Positions 1 through 10,273 of a stretch of 64,000 bases of DNA are shown here, one piece after another. Source of the stretch: Paracidovorax valerianellae (GTDB lineage: Bacteria; Pseudomonadota; Gammaproteobacteria; Burkholderiales; Burkholderiaceae_C); NCBI RefSeq assembly GCF_900102625.1, contig NZ_FMZC01000007.1, positions 62,001-126,000 of the forward strand. Reading direction: 5' to 3'. Made by a program: the position numbers and the translations under genes. The notes below the pieces were generated by a model. The model made no database searches. It had not been told where the DNA came from and saw nothing but the letters and a program-made list of their open reading frames with translations. How positions within the stretch are numbered: the first letter of the stretch is position 1; every line of letters begins with the position of its first letter.

Positions 1-517
1 CGGCGGCGTAGGGCTCGGTGTACAGCTCGACCCGGTCGGCGCCCACTGCGCGGGCGGCGGACATCTGCTCGGGCAGCGGGTCCATGAACAGGCTCACCCG
101 CACGCCCAGTTGCCGGCACTCGGCGATCAGCGGCGCCAGGCGTTCGGCATCCTGCGGAAAGCTCCAGCCGTGGTCGCTGGTGAACTGGTCTTCGCTGTCG
201 GGCACGAACGTGGCCTGCTGCGGGCGCACCGTGCGGATGAAGTCCATCAGGTTCTGCGACGGGTTGCCTTCGATGTTGAATTCCCGCTCCGGCCAGTTTT
301 TCAGCAACGCCGCCAGGTCATGCACATCGCCCGAGCGGATGTGGCGCTCGTCGGGGCGGGGATGCACGGTAATGCCCTGGGCGCCCGCCTGCAGGCACAG
401 CAGCGATGCGCGCGTGACGCTGGGAATGCCCAGGTGCCGCGTGTTGCGCACCAGGGCCACCTTGTTGACGTTGACCGACAGAGCGGTGCGGGCGGAAGCG
501 GCGGAAGAACGGGTCAT
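1..517 (-). CDS. pdxJ: Pyridoxine 5'-phosphate synthase PdxJ (partial, C-terminus off the window)
   Basis: This is the last step of the DXP-dependent vitamin B6 pathway: PdxJ condenses 3-amino-1-hydroxyacetone phosphate with deoxyxylulose 5-phosphate to give pyridoxine 5'-phosphate in the cytoplasm. About 172 residues are visible. They include the N-terminal strand [11 protein letters not shown] and the active-site stretch [12 protein letters not shown], both typical of the family. The ATG at 517 overlaps the recO stop codon in an ATGA, which fixes the start and implies translational coupling. In related genomes pdxJ follows recO in this same order. The gene runs off the left edge, so completeness cannot be judged. 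Confidence 0.95.
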   Translation of the reverse strand, partial: MTRSSAASARTALSVNVNKVALVRNTRHLGIPSVTRASLLCLQAGAQGITVHPRPDERHIRSGDVHDLAALLKNWPEREFNIEGNPSQNLMDFIRTVRPQQATFVPDSEDQFTSDHGWSFPQDAERLAPLIAECRQLGVRVSLFMDPLPEQMSAARAVGADRVELYTEPYAA

Positions 518-1293
518 AGCGATTGCAGGTCCATCATGAGCTGGCGGGTGCGCAGCACCGGGCTGCCGCAATGGTATTGCAGCAGCGTGCGCAACTGGGG
601 TTTGAGTTCGCCCGCCACGGGAACGCCCGCCTGGGCGATCACGCGCAGCGTGGCGGTATAGCTGGCGCCCTCGCCGGCTTCCAGGGCCCGCTGCAAGGCC
701 AGCCACTGCGAGCCGGCAAGCGCTGCACGGTCCGTGGCGATGGCGGGACGCAGCCCGGCCTCGGGCACCAGGGCATAGCGAGCGGCCGGCTGCAGCGGCG
801 CCAGCGTCGCCGTCTCGGCCTCCAGACTGGGCAGCAGGCCGATCTCGCGCAGCAGCAGCAGTTCGAAGCTGCGCAGCACTGGTTCGAGCGCATCGCCGTG
901 CTCGCTGCCCAGCACACGCACCACGCCGGCGTAGGCGTCGAACAACGGCGCGTGGGCATCTTCGCGGGCCACGAGCCGCATCAGCAGTTCATTGAGGTAC
1001 AGCCCCGACAGCAGCGCATCGCCCGTGGGCATGACATGGCCGCCGACCCACTCGGCCCCTTTGAGCGCATGGATCTCCCCCTGCCCGTCGCCGGACAGCG
1101 TGTAGTTCACCCGCAGGGGCTGCAGCGGCAGCAGCACGGGGCGAAAGTTGGAGGTGGGCTTTTTGGCGCCTTTGGCCACCAGCGCCACACGGCCGTGGTG
1201 GCGCGTGAACACGTCCAGGATCAGGCTGGACTCGCTCCAGTCGTAGCGGTGCAGCACGTAGGCGGGCTCATCGGAGATGCGGCGCACAGCCAT
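514..1293 (-). CDS. recO: DNA repair protein RecO
   Basis: RecO is a mediator of the RecFOR recombination pathway that helps load RecA on SSB-coated single-stranded DNA. The 259-residue product starts with the typical OB-fold region (Ser/Leu-rich, '[18 protein letters not shown]') and continues with a helical Leu/Arg-rich C-terminal domain; the length is close to the usual 240-260 residues. It lies between era and pdxJ in the conserved leftward block. The stop overlaps the pdxJ start by four bases. Just upstream of its ATG lies a copy of a dispersed palindromic repeat (1298-1356), so the leader RNA may begin with a small hairpin. Confidence 0.95.
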   Translation of the reverse strand: MAVRRISDEPAYVLHRYDWSESSLILDVFTRHHGRVALVAKGAKKPTSNFRPVLLPLQPLRVNYTLSGDGQGEIHALKGAEWVGGHVMPTGDALLSGLYLNELLMRLVAREDAHAPLFDAYAGVVRVLGSEHGDALEPVLRSFELLLLREIGLLPSLEAETATLAPLQPAARYALVPEAGLRPAIATDRAALAGSQWLALQRALEAGEGASYTATLRVIAQAGVPVAGELKPQLRTLLQYHCGSPVLRTRQLMMDLQSL

Positions 1294-1297
1294 GAAT

Positions 1298-1356
1298 TGC
1301 TATTCTTTCAATAGCACACTGCCCTAGGTGGACATGTGCTGGAGGCCGATTTTCTC
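1298..1356 (+). repeat. Dispersed palindromic repeat, copy A (recO/era gap)
   Basis: A unit of about 59 bases that opens with a small inverted repeat (TGCTATT, 5-base loop, AATAGCA) and closes with GGAGGCCGATTTTC. Four further copies in this window share the same layout (2442-2503, 14815-14872, 28225-28283, 36683-36741). This copy is intergenic, five bases upstream of the recO start codon. Repeats of this look are, to my recollection, common in Comamonadaceae genomes; the exact family was not looked up. Confidence 0.75.
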
Positions 1357-1495
1357 AATATCCGGCTGGGCCGTACAGGCACGGGCACTGGCACTGGCCG
1401 CAACGCTGGAACCTGTGCCGCGCCCACCTTGGCGTCACTCGAAGCGCTGCCGCGGCGCCTTCGAGGAAACACAACGCCATCCGTTCGGCAAGGCG

Positions 1496-2512
1496 TCATT
1501 CATACCCGAACGAGCGCACGCGGGCCTCGTCGTCGGCCCAGCCCGAACGCACCTTGACCCAGATCTCGATGAACACCTTGGCGTCCATGAGCTTTTCCAG
1601 CTCCTGCCGCGCCTCGGTGCCGATGCGCTTCAGGCGCTCGCCCTTCTCGCCGATCACCATGGCCTTGTGGCCGTCGCGCTCCACCACGATGGTGGCGGCG
1701 ATGCGGATCATGCGGCTCTTGGTCTTGCCTTTTTCTTCCTCGAACTTGTCGATCACGACGGTCGAGGTGTAGGGCAACTCGTCGCCCGTGAAGCGGAACA
1801 GCTTCTCGCGCACGGTCTCCGACGCCAGGAATTTCTCGCTGCGGTCGGTGAGCTCGTCCTCGGCATACCACCAGGGCTGCTCGGGGAGGTATTTGGCACA
1901 GATGCCGAACAGGCGTTCGATGTCGCCCTTGTTCTTGGCCGACATGGGCACGAACTCGGTGAATGGATGGCGCTCCTGCATGCTTTTCAGCCACGGCGCG
2001 ATTTCCGCACGGCGGTGCACCATGTCCAGCTTGTTGGCGATCAGCAGCGTGGGAATGCCGGGCTTGAACAGCGACAGCACCTTGGCATCGGCCAGCGTGA
2101 AGTTGCCGGCCTCGACCACGAAGAGGATCAGGTCCACATCGCCGATGGCGCCCATCACCGTCTTGTTGAGCGACTTGTTGAGCGCCGTGCTGTGCTTGGT
2201 CTGGAAGCCGGGCGTATCGACGAACACGAACTGCGTCTGCTCCATGGTGCGGATGCCGGTGATCCGGTGGCGCGTGGTCTGCGCCTTGCGCGAGGTGATG
2301 CTGATCTTCTGCCCGACGAGCGCATTGAGCAGCGTGGACTTGCCCACGTTGGGCTTGCCCACGATGGCGATCAGTCCGCAGCGCTGGCCCGTGGCATCGG
2401 CCGGCGCGCTGGCAGGCTTGGCGGCCGCCAGCATGGCTTCCAGGTCATTTTGGCCGCCAGCGCTTGGTAAATCTGCGCTACCAGCTACATTGTTTGTAGC
2501 ATCTTCATTCAT
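1496..2512 (-). CDS. era: GTPase Era
   Basis: Era is an essential GTPase that binds the 3' end of 16S rRNA and acts in 30S subunit maturation. The 338-residue protein shows the G1 loop GKPNVGKST at about residues 52-60, the G2 region QTTRHRI, G3 DTPG, G4 NKLD and G5 SAK. A C-terminal KH domain with an IGEKGER loop follows. The ATG at 2512 overlaps the rnc stop (ATGA). Unusually, residues 4-23 are encoded by a dispersed palindromic repeat (copy B), giving an N-terminal extension of about 45 residues before the G domain compared with E. coli Era. A longer upstream open frame exists but is antisense shadow of rnc. Confidence 0.96.
   Translation of the reverse strand: MNEDATNNVAGSADLPSAGGQNDLEAMLAAAKPASAPADATGQRCGLIAIVGKPNVGKSTLLNALVGQKISITSRKAQTTRHRITGIRTMEQTQFVFVDTPGFQTKHSTALNKSLNKTVMGAIGDVDLILFVVEAGNFTLADAKVLSLFKPGIPTLLIANKLDMVHRRAEIAPWLKSMQERHPFTEFVPMSAKNKGDIERLFGICAKYLPEQPWWYAEDELTDRSEKFLASETVREKLFRFTGDELPYTSTVVIDKFEEEKGKTKSRMIRIAATIVVERDGHKAMVIGEKGERLKRIGTEARQELEKLMDAKVFIEIWVKVRSGWADDEARVRSFGYE
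2442..2503 (-). repeat. Dispersed palindromic repeat, copy B (inside era)
   Basis: Read leftward this copy has GCTACA, a short loop and TGTAGC, then GCGCTGGCGGCC near its other end. It has the same layout and length (about 62 bases) as copies A, C, D and E. It encodes Era residues 4-23 in frame and begins nine bases after the start codon, so the repeat supplies part of an essential protein. Confidence 0.7.
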
Positions 2513-3192
2513 GGATTCTTTGCTTTCAAGAGGACCAGCATGGCCGCCGCAGCGGCCTGCTCGCCAGCCCGGCGCGAGCCGCCGATGCCGCGTTCGGTGA
2601 GGCCCAGTTCGGAGATCTCGCACTCCACATCGAAGGTCTGGCGGTGCGCAGCCCCCACCGTACCGACCACCCGGTACTGCGGCAGCTTCATTTTGCGGCC
2701 CTGCAGCCACTCCTGCAACGCGGTTTTGGGGTCCTTGGCGGCGGCATCCATCTGGGGATTGATCTCGACCCCCTGGAAAAGCCGGTGCACCAGGGCCTCG
2801 GCCTGCAGGTAGCCCGCATCGAGGTACACGGCACCGATGAGCGCCTCCAGCGCGTCCGCCAGGATGGACGGCCGCAGCTTTCCACCCGACTTGGCCTCGC
2901 CCTCACCCAGGCGCAGCACGTCGGAGAGCTTCAGCCGCAAGGCCAGTTCGTGCAGGGTTTCCTGGCGGACCAGGTTGGCCCGCACGCGGGAGAGGTCGCC
3001 TTCGGGCAGGTCGCGCAGCCGCTGGTACAGCAGGCTGGAGACGGCCAGGCTCAGGACGGAATCGCCCAGAAACTCCAGGCGTTCGTTGTGGTCGGCGGAA
3101 AAGCTGCGGTGCGTGATGGCACGCTGCAGCAGCGAAGGATCGGAAAAAGCATGCTGCAGGCGGTCCTGCAGTGCGGAAAGACTGGGCTGCAC
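2509..3192 (-). CDS. rnc: Ribonuclease III
   Basis: RNase III cleaves double-stranded RNA in rRNA processing and mRNA turnover. The 227-residue product carries the family signature [11 protein letters not shown] at residues 37-47 with the metal-binding Glu/Asp residues. A C-terminal double-stranded RNA-binding domain begins near residue 155 ([11 protein letters not shown]). Its stop codon overlaps the start of era, and the upstream neighbours are a DUF4845 protein and lepB, the usual betaproteobacterial order. In E. coli rnc-era is autoregulated by RNase III cleavage of its leader; no comparable hairpin was sought in detail here. Confidence 0.96.
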   Translation of the reverse strand: MQPSLSALQDRLQHAFSDPSLLQRAITHRSFSADHNERLEFLGDSVLSLAVSSLLYQRLRDLPEGDLSRVRANLVRQETLHELALRLKLSDVLRLGEGEAKSGGKLRPSILADALEALIGAVYLDAGYLQAEALVHRLFQGVEINPQMDAAAKDPKTALQEWLQGRKMKLPQYRVVGTVGAAHRQTFDVECEISELGLTERGIGGSRRAGEQAAAAAMLVLLKAKNP

Positions 3193-3558
3193 CTACTTGG
3201 TCTGTTCTTGGAAGCGGTAAACGAGATAGGCCGGGCCGGCCAGGGCGATTTCGCGCGAGTAGCTGAACGACACGACGATCTTGTCGTTGCGCTTGGTCAC
3301 TTCCAGGTCCTTGCCCGCGATCGAACTGATGTTGTCGATGGCGCCGGCACGGTCGAAGATGGCGCGCACTTCCGGCACGGAACCACCCTCACGCGCGGCC
3401 TTGTTCGCCGCCTTGTTGATCGCCTGGTACTCCAGGAAGATCGGCACCGACTGGCCGCCGATGGCGAAGACCGCCACGGCCAGCAAGCCGACAAAAATCA
3501 GTCCGATGAACGAAAGGCCACGCTGGCGGGCGCGGCTGGCGGTGCGGTGCAAAGCCAT
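3193..3558 (-). CDS. DUF4845 single-pass membrane protein
   Basis: A 121-residue protein with one transmembrane helix at about residues 16-36 (GLSFIGLIFVGLLAVAVFAI) after a basic N-terminus. A soluble tail of about 85 residues follows, predicted to face the periplasm. The sequence style and the location between lepB and rnc match the DUF4845 family, which occupies this slot in many beta- and gammaproteobacteria. No enzymatic motif is visible and the function is unknown; co-location with signal peptidase I suggests, without proving, a role linked to membrane protein biogenesis. The stop codon immediately precedes the rnc start. Confidence 0.85.
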   Translation of the reverse strand: MALHRTASRARQRGLSFIGLIFVGLLAVAVFAIGGQSVPIFLEYQAINKAANKAAREGGSVPEVRAIFDRAGAIDNISSIAGKDLEVTKRNDKIVVSFSYSREIALAGPAYLVYRFQEQTK

Positions 3559-3611
3559 GGTGATCTACCCTCTTTTTGGAATTGGCGGTTGGAAACGTTC
3601 GAGGCCCGCGC

Positions 3612-4586
3612 TCAACGGAACGGGCCGATGCGCTTGAGGTTGCCGAAGTTCATCCAGACGAAGAACGCCTTGCCCACGATGTTGGCGTCCGGCACGAAGC
3701 CCCAGTAGCGCGAATCGAGCGAATTATCCCGGTTGTCACCCATCATGAAATACTGGCCTTCCGGCACCTTGCACACCACGCCTTCGACGCTGTAGCGGCA
3801 GTTCTGCCGGTTGGCGAAGTCGCTCGCGCCCTGCACGAATGCCGGCACATCGGCGTTGTTGATGATGCGATGGCGGTGGTCGCCCAGCTGCTCTTCGAAC
3901 TGCTTGAAGTAGCGCATCGTGTCTTCGTCGAAGAAGTCCGGCACGGCGGTGGTTTCCACCACCTGCCCATTCACCGTGAGGCGCTTGTTCAGGTACGCCA
4001 CTTCGTCGCCGGGCACACCGACCACGCGCTTGATGTAGTCCATGCTGGGCTGCGGCGGGTAGCGGAACACCATCACGTCGCCGCGCTGTGGCGCGTTGCC
4101 CTGCGTGAGTTTGGTGTTGATGACCGGCAGGCGAATGCCGTAGGTGAATTTGTTCACCAGGATCAGGTCGCCCACCAGAAGCGTGGGAATCATCGAGCCC
4201 GAGGGGATCTTGAAGGGTTCGAACAAGAACGAACGCAGCAGGAAAACGATCGCGATCACCGGGAACAGGCCCGCCGTCCAGTCGAGCCACCATGGCTGCA
4301 TCAGGATGCGGTCCTTGGCCTCCTGCACGTCGCCATCGACCTTCTGGATGCCCATGCGATCCAGCTCGGCCCGGCGCTGCACGGCCGCGTCTTCGATCGC
4401 CTGGGCCGCCCGGCGGCGGCGCGGCAGAAAGACCAGCCGCTCGGCCAGCCAGTACGCGCCGGTCACCACCGTGGCCAGGAACAGCAGCAACGCGAAGTTG
4501 CCCTCGATCGCACCCATGTACCAGGCCCCGACGTAGGCCACGAACGCGGCCAGGATCAGGGAGGTCACGTATTGCATGGCCTGCAT
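3612..4586 (-). CDS. lepB: Signal peptidase I
   Basis: LepB removes signal peptides from exported proteins at the outer face of the inner membrane. The 324-residue protein has N-terminal membrane helices (about residues 4-22 and 31-48) and a third at about 104-122. The catalytic serine is in IPSGSMIPT (Ser131) and the general-base lysine in YIKRVVGVPGDE (Lys186); the C-terminal box GDNRDNSLDSRYWG is intact. The gene begins one base after lepA ends, so the pair is almost certainly cotranscribed, as in most proteobacteria. Confidence 0.97.
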   Translation of the reverse strand: MQAMQYVTSLILAAFVAYVGAWYMGAIEGNFALLLFLATVVTGAYWLAERLVFLPRRRRAAQAIEDAAVQRRAELDRMGIQKVDGDVQEAKDRILMQPWWLDWTAGLFPVIAIVFLLRSFLFEPFKIPSGSMIPTLLVGDLILVNKFTYGIRLPVINTKLTQGNAPQRGDVMVFRYPPQPSMDYIKRVVGVPGDEVAYLNKRLTVNGQVVETTAVPDFFDEDTMRYFKQFEEQLGDHRHRIINNADVPAFVQGASDFANRQNCRYSVEGVVCKVPEGQYFMMGDNRDNSLDSRYWGFVPDANIVGKAFFVWMNFGNLKRIGPFR

Positions 4587-4587
4587 A

Positions 4588-6399
<1,812 letters not shown>

Positions 6400-6445
6400 G
6401 GGAAAGCGACAAGTGATTGAATTAAAACGGCGCGCACAAGAAAAA

Positions 6446-6472
6446 AGGGCGCGTCAAATGGTGACGCGCCCT
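6446..6472 (-). terminator. Intrinsic terminator or attenuator upstream of lepA
   Basis: A perfect 10-base-pair stem (AGGGCGCGTC ... GACGCGCCCT, 7-base loop). On the minus strand it is followed directly by a run of six T, the form of a Rho-independent terminator. No protein gene ends before it: the nearest upstream leftward gene, mucD, ends at 6845 with its own hairpin. A TACAAT -10-like box at 6513-6518 on the minus strand would give a short RNA ending here, 47 bases before the lepA start. Confidence 0.75.
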
Positions 6473-6588
6473 GAACCAACAATCATTTGGCAACTGCGAT
6501 GGTTGGAACTTCATTGTAGGCAAAAAGGCCGAGAGAGAAAGTCCGGCCAACAAGGTTGAGAAGGCGTTGCCAGCTTGCAACGGGCATT

Positions 6589-6609
6589 TTATACACAGCT
6601 TATTCACAA
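6589..6609 (+). promoter_or_regulatory. Tandem DnaA boxes
   Basis: Two perfect matches to the DnaA box TTATNCACA lie in direct orientation 12 bases apart: TTATACACA at 6589-6597 and TTATTCACA at 6601-6609. They sit in the only long intergenic gap of the first 17 kb (6400-6844), upstream of lepA. No AT-rich unwinding element or further box cluster is visible, so this is more likely a DnaA-titrating or regulatory site than a replication origin. Confidence 0.5.
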
Positions 6610-6796
6610 AATGCCGCGAATGAGCGGAACAACTTGTGGGCGAACTGTGGATCGCCTGTGCATCGTTTGCAACCATCCCACATGGTGATGATGACGCGCT
6701 TCGATATGCATTAATGCCGGCAAAACCAGGCGCCATTCTATCGAAATTGGTAGATGGCAATCTCTGCCAAAACACCGCATCACTGGGGATTTCATG

Positions 6797-6838
6797 CCGC
6801 AAAAGCCCCAAATCCCACTTCGGGATGGGGCTTTGCGG
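6797..6838 (-). terminator. Hairpin downstream of mucD
   Basis: A long stem just after the mucD stop: CCGCAAAaGCCCC pairs with GGGGCTTTGCGG, with an inner ATCCC/GGGAT stem. On the minus strand it ends in a short T stretch (GGCTTTTGC) rather than a long T run. It probably ends the rpoE-rseA-rseB-mucD transcript, at least in part. The rest of the 6400-6844 gap contains the DnaA boxes and the lepA-side hairpin, and no supported gene. Confidence 0.65.
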
Positions 6839-6844
6839 GAAGGT

Positions 6845-8332
6845 TCAGCGGGCGGGACGAATCAAGGCGTATTGCGCCCACTCGCCACGGCGGAACAGCA
6901 CATTGATGGCCTTGCCTTTGTCCGCCTTGCCCAACGCGGTTTCGAAATCCTTCAGATTGGCCACCTCGATATTGGCGATCGAAAGGATCACGTCACCCTC
7001 GCGAAGGCCGGCGCGTGCCGCTGCATCTGTTGCGGCGTTGACCCGGACACCGCCCTTGAGCTTGAGCTCCTTCTTCTGGGCATCGGTCAAATCGGCCACG
7101 GACAGGCCCAGTTGTTGAGCGGCAGGGGACGGCTTGGGCTTCGCCCCTTCCTTTTCAGCGCCCTTGCTGGCCACTGGCTTGTCGTCCGGCTCGATCTCGG
7201 CCACGGTGATCGACAGGTCCTTCGTCGCGCCGCGGCGAAATACCGTCACCGTGCTCTTGTTGCCGGGCTTCGTGTTGCCCACGAGGCGCGGCAGATCGGC
7301 CGTCTTTTCGATCGTCTTGCCATCGAACTTGGTGATGATGTCGCCCGCTTCCACGCCGGCCTTGTCCGCAGGAGAGCCTGCCTCCACGCCACTGACCAGC
7401 GCGCCCTGCGGCTTGCCCAGGCCGATCGACTCGGCCACGTCCTTGGTCACTTGGCCGATCTGGACGCCGATGCGCCCGCGGGTCACCCGACCCGTCGCGC
7501 GCAACTGGTCACTGACGCGAATGGCCTCATCCATGGGGATGGCAAAAGAGATGCCCATGAAGCCGCCGGAGCGGGAGTAGATCTGGCTGTTGATGCCAAC
7601 CACCTCGCCACGCATGTTGATGAGCGGCCCGCCGGAGTTGCCTGGGTTGATCGCCACGTCCGTCTGGATGAACGGCAGGTAGTCGCCCGTGTCGCGCTGT
7701 TTGGCACTGACGATGCCCGCCGTCACCGAGTTTTCCAGGCCGAACGGCGATCCGATGGCCATCACCCATTCGCCGACACGCAGCCGGTTCAGATCGCCCA
7801 CCTTGACGGCCGGAAGGCCGGTGGCTTCGATCTTGACCACCGCCACATCGGTGCGCTTGTCGGCGCCTACGATCTTGGCCTTGAACTCGCGCTTGTCGGT
7901 CAAAGTGACGATGACTTCATCGGCGCCTTCCACCACGTGCGCATTGGTCATCACATAACCGTCTTGCGTCAGGATGAAACCGGAGCCGACACCACGCGGC
8001 TGCTCTTCGTCGGGCTGGGGACGCTGAGGGCGCTGCTGGCGCGGCACGTTGGGTGGCACCGGCACGCCGAACCGCCGGAAGAACTCCAGCATCTCTTCAT
8101 CCATGGCATTGGGGCCAGCGCGCTCGGTCGCTTTTTCCAGCGTACGGATGTTGACCACCGAGGGACCTACCTGGTCCACGAGGTCCGTGAAATCCGGCAG
8201 TCCACGGACGGTGGGCGGCGGGGTCTGCGCCAGCACGTCGGCGGGCACGACCGCCGTGGCGGCAGTCAATGCCATCGCGACGGCCACAGCGCACGATTGC
8301 AGGTTTTTCCAATTCGTCGTCATCGGCATCAT
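6845..8332 (-). CDS. mucD: Periplasmic serine endoprotease DegP/MucD (Do family)
   Basis: A HtrA-family protease and chaperone that degrades misfolded envelope proteins. The 495-residue precursor has an N-terminal signal peptide (hydrophobic stretch about residues 13-30, cleavage near VLAQ). The trypsin-like triad is intact: His132 in TNAHVV, Asp162 in TDVAVVK, Ser233 in GNSGGPL. Two PDZ domains follow (about 275-370 and 400-490). The start is taken at the first of three clustered ATG codons (8332, 8329, 8323). It is the last gene of the sigma-E module rpoE-rseA-rseB-mucD, so it is likely induced by envelope stress. Confidence 0.95.
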   Translation of the reverse strand: MMPMTTNWKNLQSCAVAVAMALTAATAVVPADVLAQTPPPTVRGLPDFTDLVDQVGPSVVNIRTLEKATERAGPNAMDEEMLEFFRRFGVPVPPNVPRQQRPQRPQPDEEQPRGVGSGFILTQDGYVMTNAHVVEGADEVIVTLTDKREFKAKIVGADKRTDVAVVKIEATGLPAVKVGDLNRLRVGEWVMAIGSPFGLENSVTAGIVSAKQRDTGDYLPFIQTDVAINPGNSGGPLINMRGEVVGINSQIYSRSGGFMGISFAIPMDEAIRVSDQLRATGRVTRGRIGVQIGQVTKDVAESIGLGKPQGALVSGVEAGSPADKAGVEAGDIITKFDGKTIEKTADLPRLVGNTKPGNKSTVTVFRRGATKDLSITVAEIEPDDKPVASKGAEKEGAKPKPSPAAQQLGLSVADLTDAQKKELKLKGGVRVNAATDAAARAGLREGDVILSIANIEVANLKDFETALGKADKGKAINVLFRRGEWAQYALIRPAR

Positions 8333-8472
8333 CGGTCTTTCTAAATTCAGAGGAGACATCTGGGGCAGCAAAGCACTTCGTACTGCAAGGTTCAGGTTTG
8401 GTTCCCGCAAGGCAGCGGGACAGGTGCCGATTTCATGCCATCGCAGGCCGGCGATGACCGGTGGCGAAACGG

Positions 8473-9543
8473 TCAACGGGCGTATTCCAGCTGCTCCGCC
8501 ACCAACCGCAAGGTTTCTTGCGGCACCTCGCCCACGGCGGTCAGCCACATGTTGCCTGAAACCCGCAAGGCCAAGGTCTGGGTGGCCCCCATGCTGCCCG
8601 CGCTGGGCCCTGCCGGGTGCCGAGAGGCATCGTAGCGTTCCAGGAAAAGCGATACCGTCGCAAGCCCATCGGAAAGCAAACAATGCAGCGGCAGGCCGGC
8701 TTGAGACGGCGCTGCTAAAGCCTCTTCCTGCTTGTAGCAATCGCCCGGCGTGAAACCACCGACTGGCGCCCGCAGGCGCCAGCCTTCCGCCTTCGCAGTC
8801 GTCTTGCGCATGGCGACCTTGACCAGACGGAAGTCGCCCGCGTCATCCATCATCGCGGCCAGCCGCGCAAATGGAACCGGGTTGTCCAGCTCCAACTGGG
8901 AGAACGCTGCCTGCTCCAGCACGCGCCCCCGGGAATCCAGCGTCTGCAGCTTCAAAATCAATCCGGAAGCTTCGGCCACCCACATGCGATAACCGAACCG
9001 CAACGCATCACGGGGCCGCAACCACGCGACTTCACTCTCGTGGCCTGCCACGCGCTCGCGTCCCAGGGCTTGAACCGTGTAATGGGCATCGAGTCCACGG
9101 TCCGCCGTTTCGGGAAGGCGGGGAAAGAGGCTGGGCATGTCCCGGCGATCTTCACGCACCACCCGCGCCTGGGGCAAAAATGTGCGGACGAGTCCCTCAC
9201 GGCGATAGACCACCCGCAGCGAACCGTTCAATGCCTCGATGCGCTCGATCTGGTCTTTTCCGTCCGCTGCATGCCATATCCGAGAGCTGACCATGGCGCC
9301 AGATGCTGACAGCACTACGAACGTGCCGTTGTAGCTGTGTTCGCGGGACGCGCGATGGATGCGCTCCAGCCAACCGGAAATGGAGCGGGATTCACCGGGC
9401 GCAACTGCGGGTGCGATCCCAGTTTCAGCAGAAGGCCCGGCCAGCGCCTGGCCCATTCCCGCCAGCATCAGCCCCCATACCAAGGCATGGCGCAACGACG
9501 CGACTCTTTTCAACAAGCCTTTATGCGCATGAGCGATCTTCAT
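8473..9543 (-). CDS. rseB: Sigma-E regulatory protein RseB/MucB
   Basis: RseB is a periplasmic lipid- and outer-membrane-protein-sensing protein that binds the RseA periplasmic domain and protects it from proteolysis, keeping sigma E off. The 356-residue product has a signal peptide (about residues 1-36, ending near QALAG). The MucB/RseB body follows, including the N-terminal stretch WLERIHRASREHSYNGTFV. It lies between rseA and mucD, as in the family. The start at 9543 was chosen because it opens directly into a signal peptide; upstream in-frame ATGs would overlap rseA. Confidence 0.93.
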   Translation of the reverse strand: MKIAHAHKGLLKRVASLRHALVWGLMLAGMGQALAGPSAETGIAPAVAPGESRSISGWLERIHRASREHSYNGTFVVLSASGAMVSSRIWHAADGKDQIERIEALNGSLRVVYRREGLVRTFLPQARVVREDRRDMPSLFPRLPETADRGLDAHYTVQALGRERVAGHESEVAWLRPRDALRFGYRMWVAEASGLILKLQTLDSRGRVLEQAAFSQLELDNPVPFARLAAMMDDAGDFRLVKVAMRKTTAKAEGWRLRAPVGGFTPGDCYKQEEALAAPSQAGLPLHCLLSDGLATVSLFLERYDASRHPAGPSAGSMGATQTLALRVSGNMWLTAVGEVPQETLRLVAEQLEYAR

Positions 9544-9589
9544 GGGAGAACAAGCATGCGCGAGGCCTTCCTGGCCCATCTTCACGGCC

Positions 9590-10219
9590 TCAGCGCGCAG
9601 GGGCCTCGAACGTGGCATTGCGCAGGAAACCTGCCGGCATCTGCAATGCCGAAGTGTTTCCGAATTGCTTGTGCGCTGCCAACAGCTCATCCAGACGCGG
9701 GTCTCGGATCATCACTGGCGACTGTGCCGCCGCCTCGCCCCCTTCGGCAACAGCCACGACCGCCGGAGGTGCCACCGTCACTGGCGCAGCAAGGGCCATC
9801 TGCCCGCCCTGGTTACCCGACTGCAGGCCGACAAAAGCGGTCCAGCCAATGGCCCCCACCGCGGCCAACGACGCGAAACCCGCCGCCACTTTCCAGCGAA
9901 AGACGGAGGCATTGGCAGCCACCGCCGGCTTGGCGATGCTCTGCTTGGTGACCTGCAGAACGGCAGCGTCCGCAATCATCGCGGGGCGCTCCAGCCGCTC
10001 TTCCTCGATTTGGGCGCGAAGTCGATCGATCAGCGTCGAGTTGACCGGGCGCGCCAGCTCGGAAGACCGCAGAACGTCTCCAATCAAGTGGTACGTCTGC
10101 CAAGTGGCAGCGCCATCGCCGCGGCTGGCGTGGTCTACGGCTTGGGCGAACTCCTGGCCCCGCAACTGCCCATCTGCCAGGGCAGACAAATGTTCGCGCA
10201 TTTTCAGATCGTCATTCAT
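9590..10219 (-). CDS. rseA: Anti-sigma-E factor RseA/MucA
   Basis: An inner-membrane anti-sigma factor that sequesters sigma E until regulated proteolysis releases it. The 209-residue protein begins with the conserved cytoplasmic anti-sigma motif (REHLSALADGQL, then TYHLIGDVLR at about residues 42-51). It has one transmembrane helix at about 110-132 and a periplasmic tail of about 75 residues for RseB binding. It sits 54 bases downstream of rpoE and 46 bases upstream of rseB. Overall identity to E. coli RseA is probably low; the assignment rests on the motif, topology and operon. Confidence 0.9.
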   Translation of the reverse strand: MNDDLKMREHLSALADGQLRGQEFAQAVDHASRGDGAATWQTYHLIGDVLRSSELARPVNSTLIDRLRAQIEEERLERPAMIADAAVLQVTKQSIAKPAVAANASVFRWKVAAGFASLAAVGAIGWTAFVGLQSGNQGGQMALAAPVTVAPPAVVAVAEGGEAAAQSPVMIRDPRLDELLAAHKQFGNTSALQMPAGFLRNATFEAPAR

Positions 10220-10273
10220 GGTCGTTCCCCGCCGTCACTGTTTGCTTCAATGTGCTCTGCCATTCGCATCACG

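Noticed and set aside
6589-6609. Replication origin at the DnaA boxes
   Set aside because: Only two boxes, no AT-rich unwinding element, and no dnaA, dnaN or parAB nearby.
6422-6811. A 129-codon minus-strand ORF upstream of lepA
   Set aside because: It runs through a terminator stem and DnaA boxes, has no ribosome-binding site or recognisable domain, and is rich in Ser, Phe and Cys.
8681-8752. A sixth copy of the dispersed repeat inside rseB
   Set aside because: It has a GCTAC..TAGC-like pair but the spacing and the GGCCGATTTT end do not match the other five copies.
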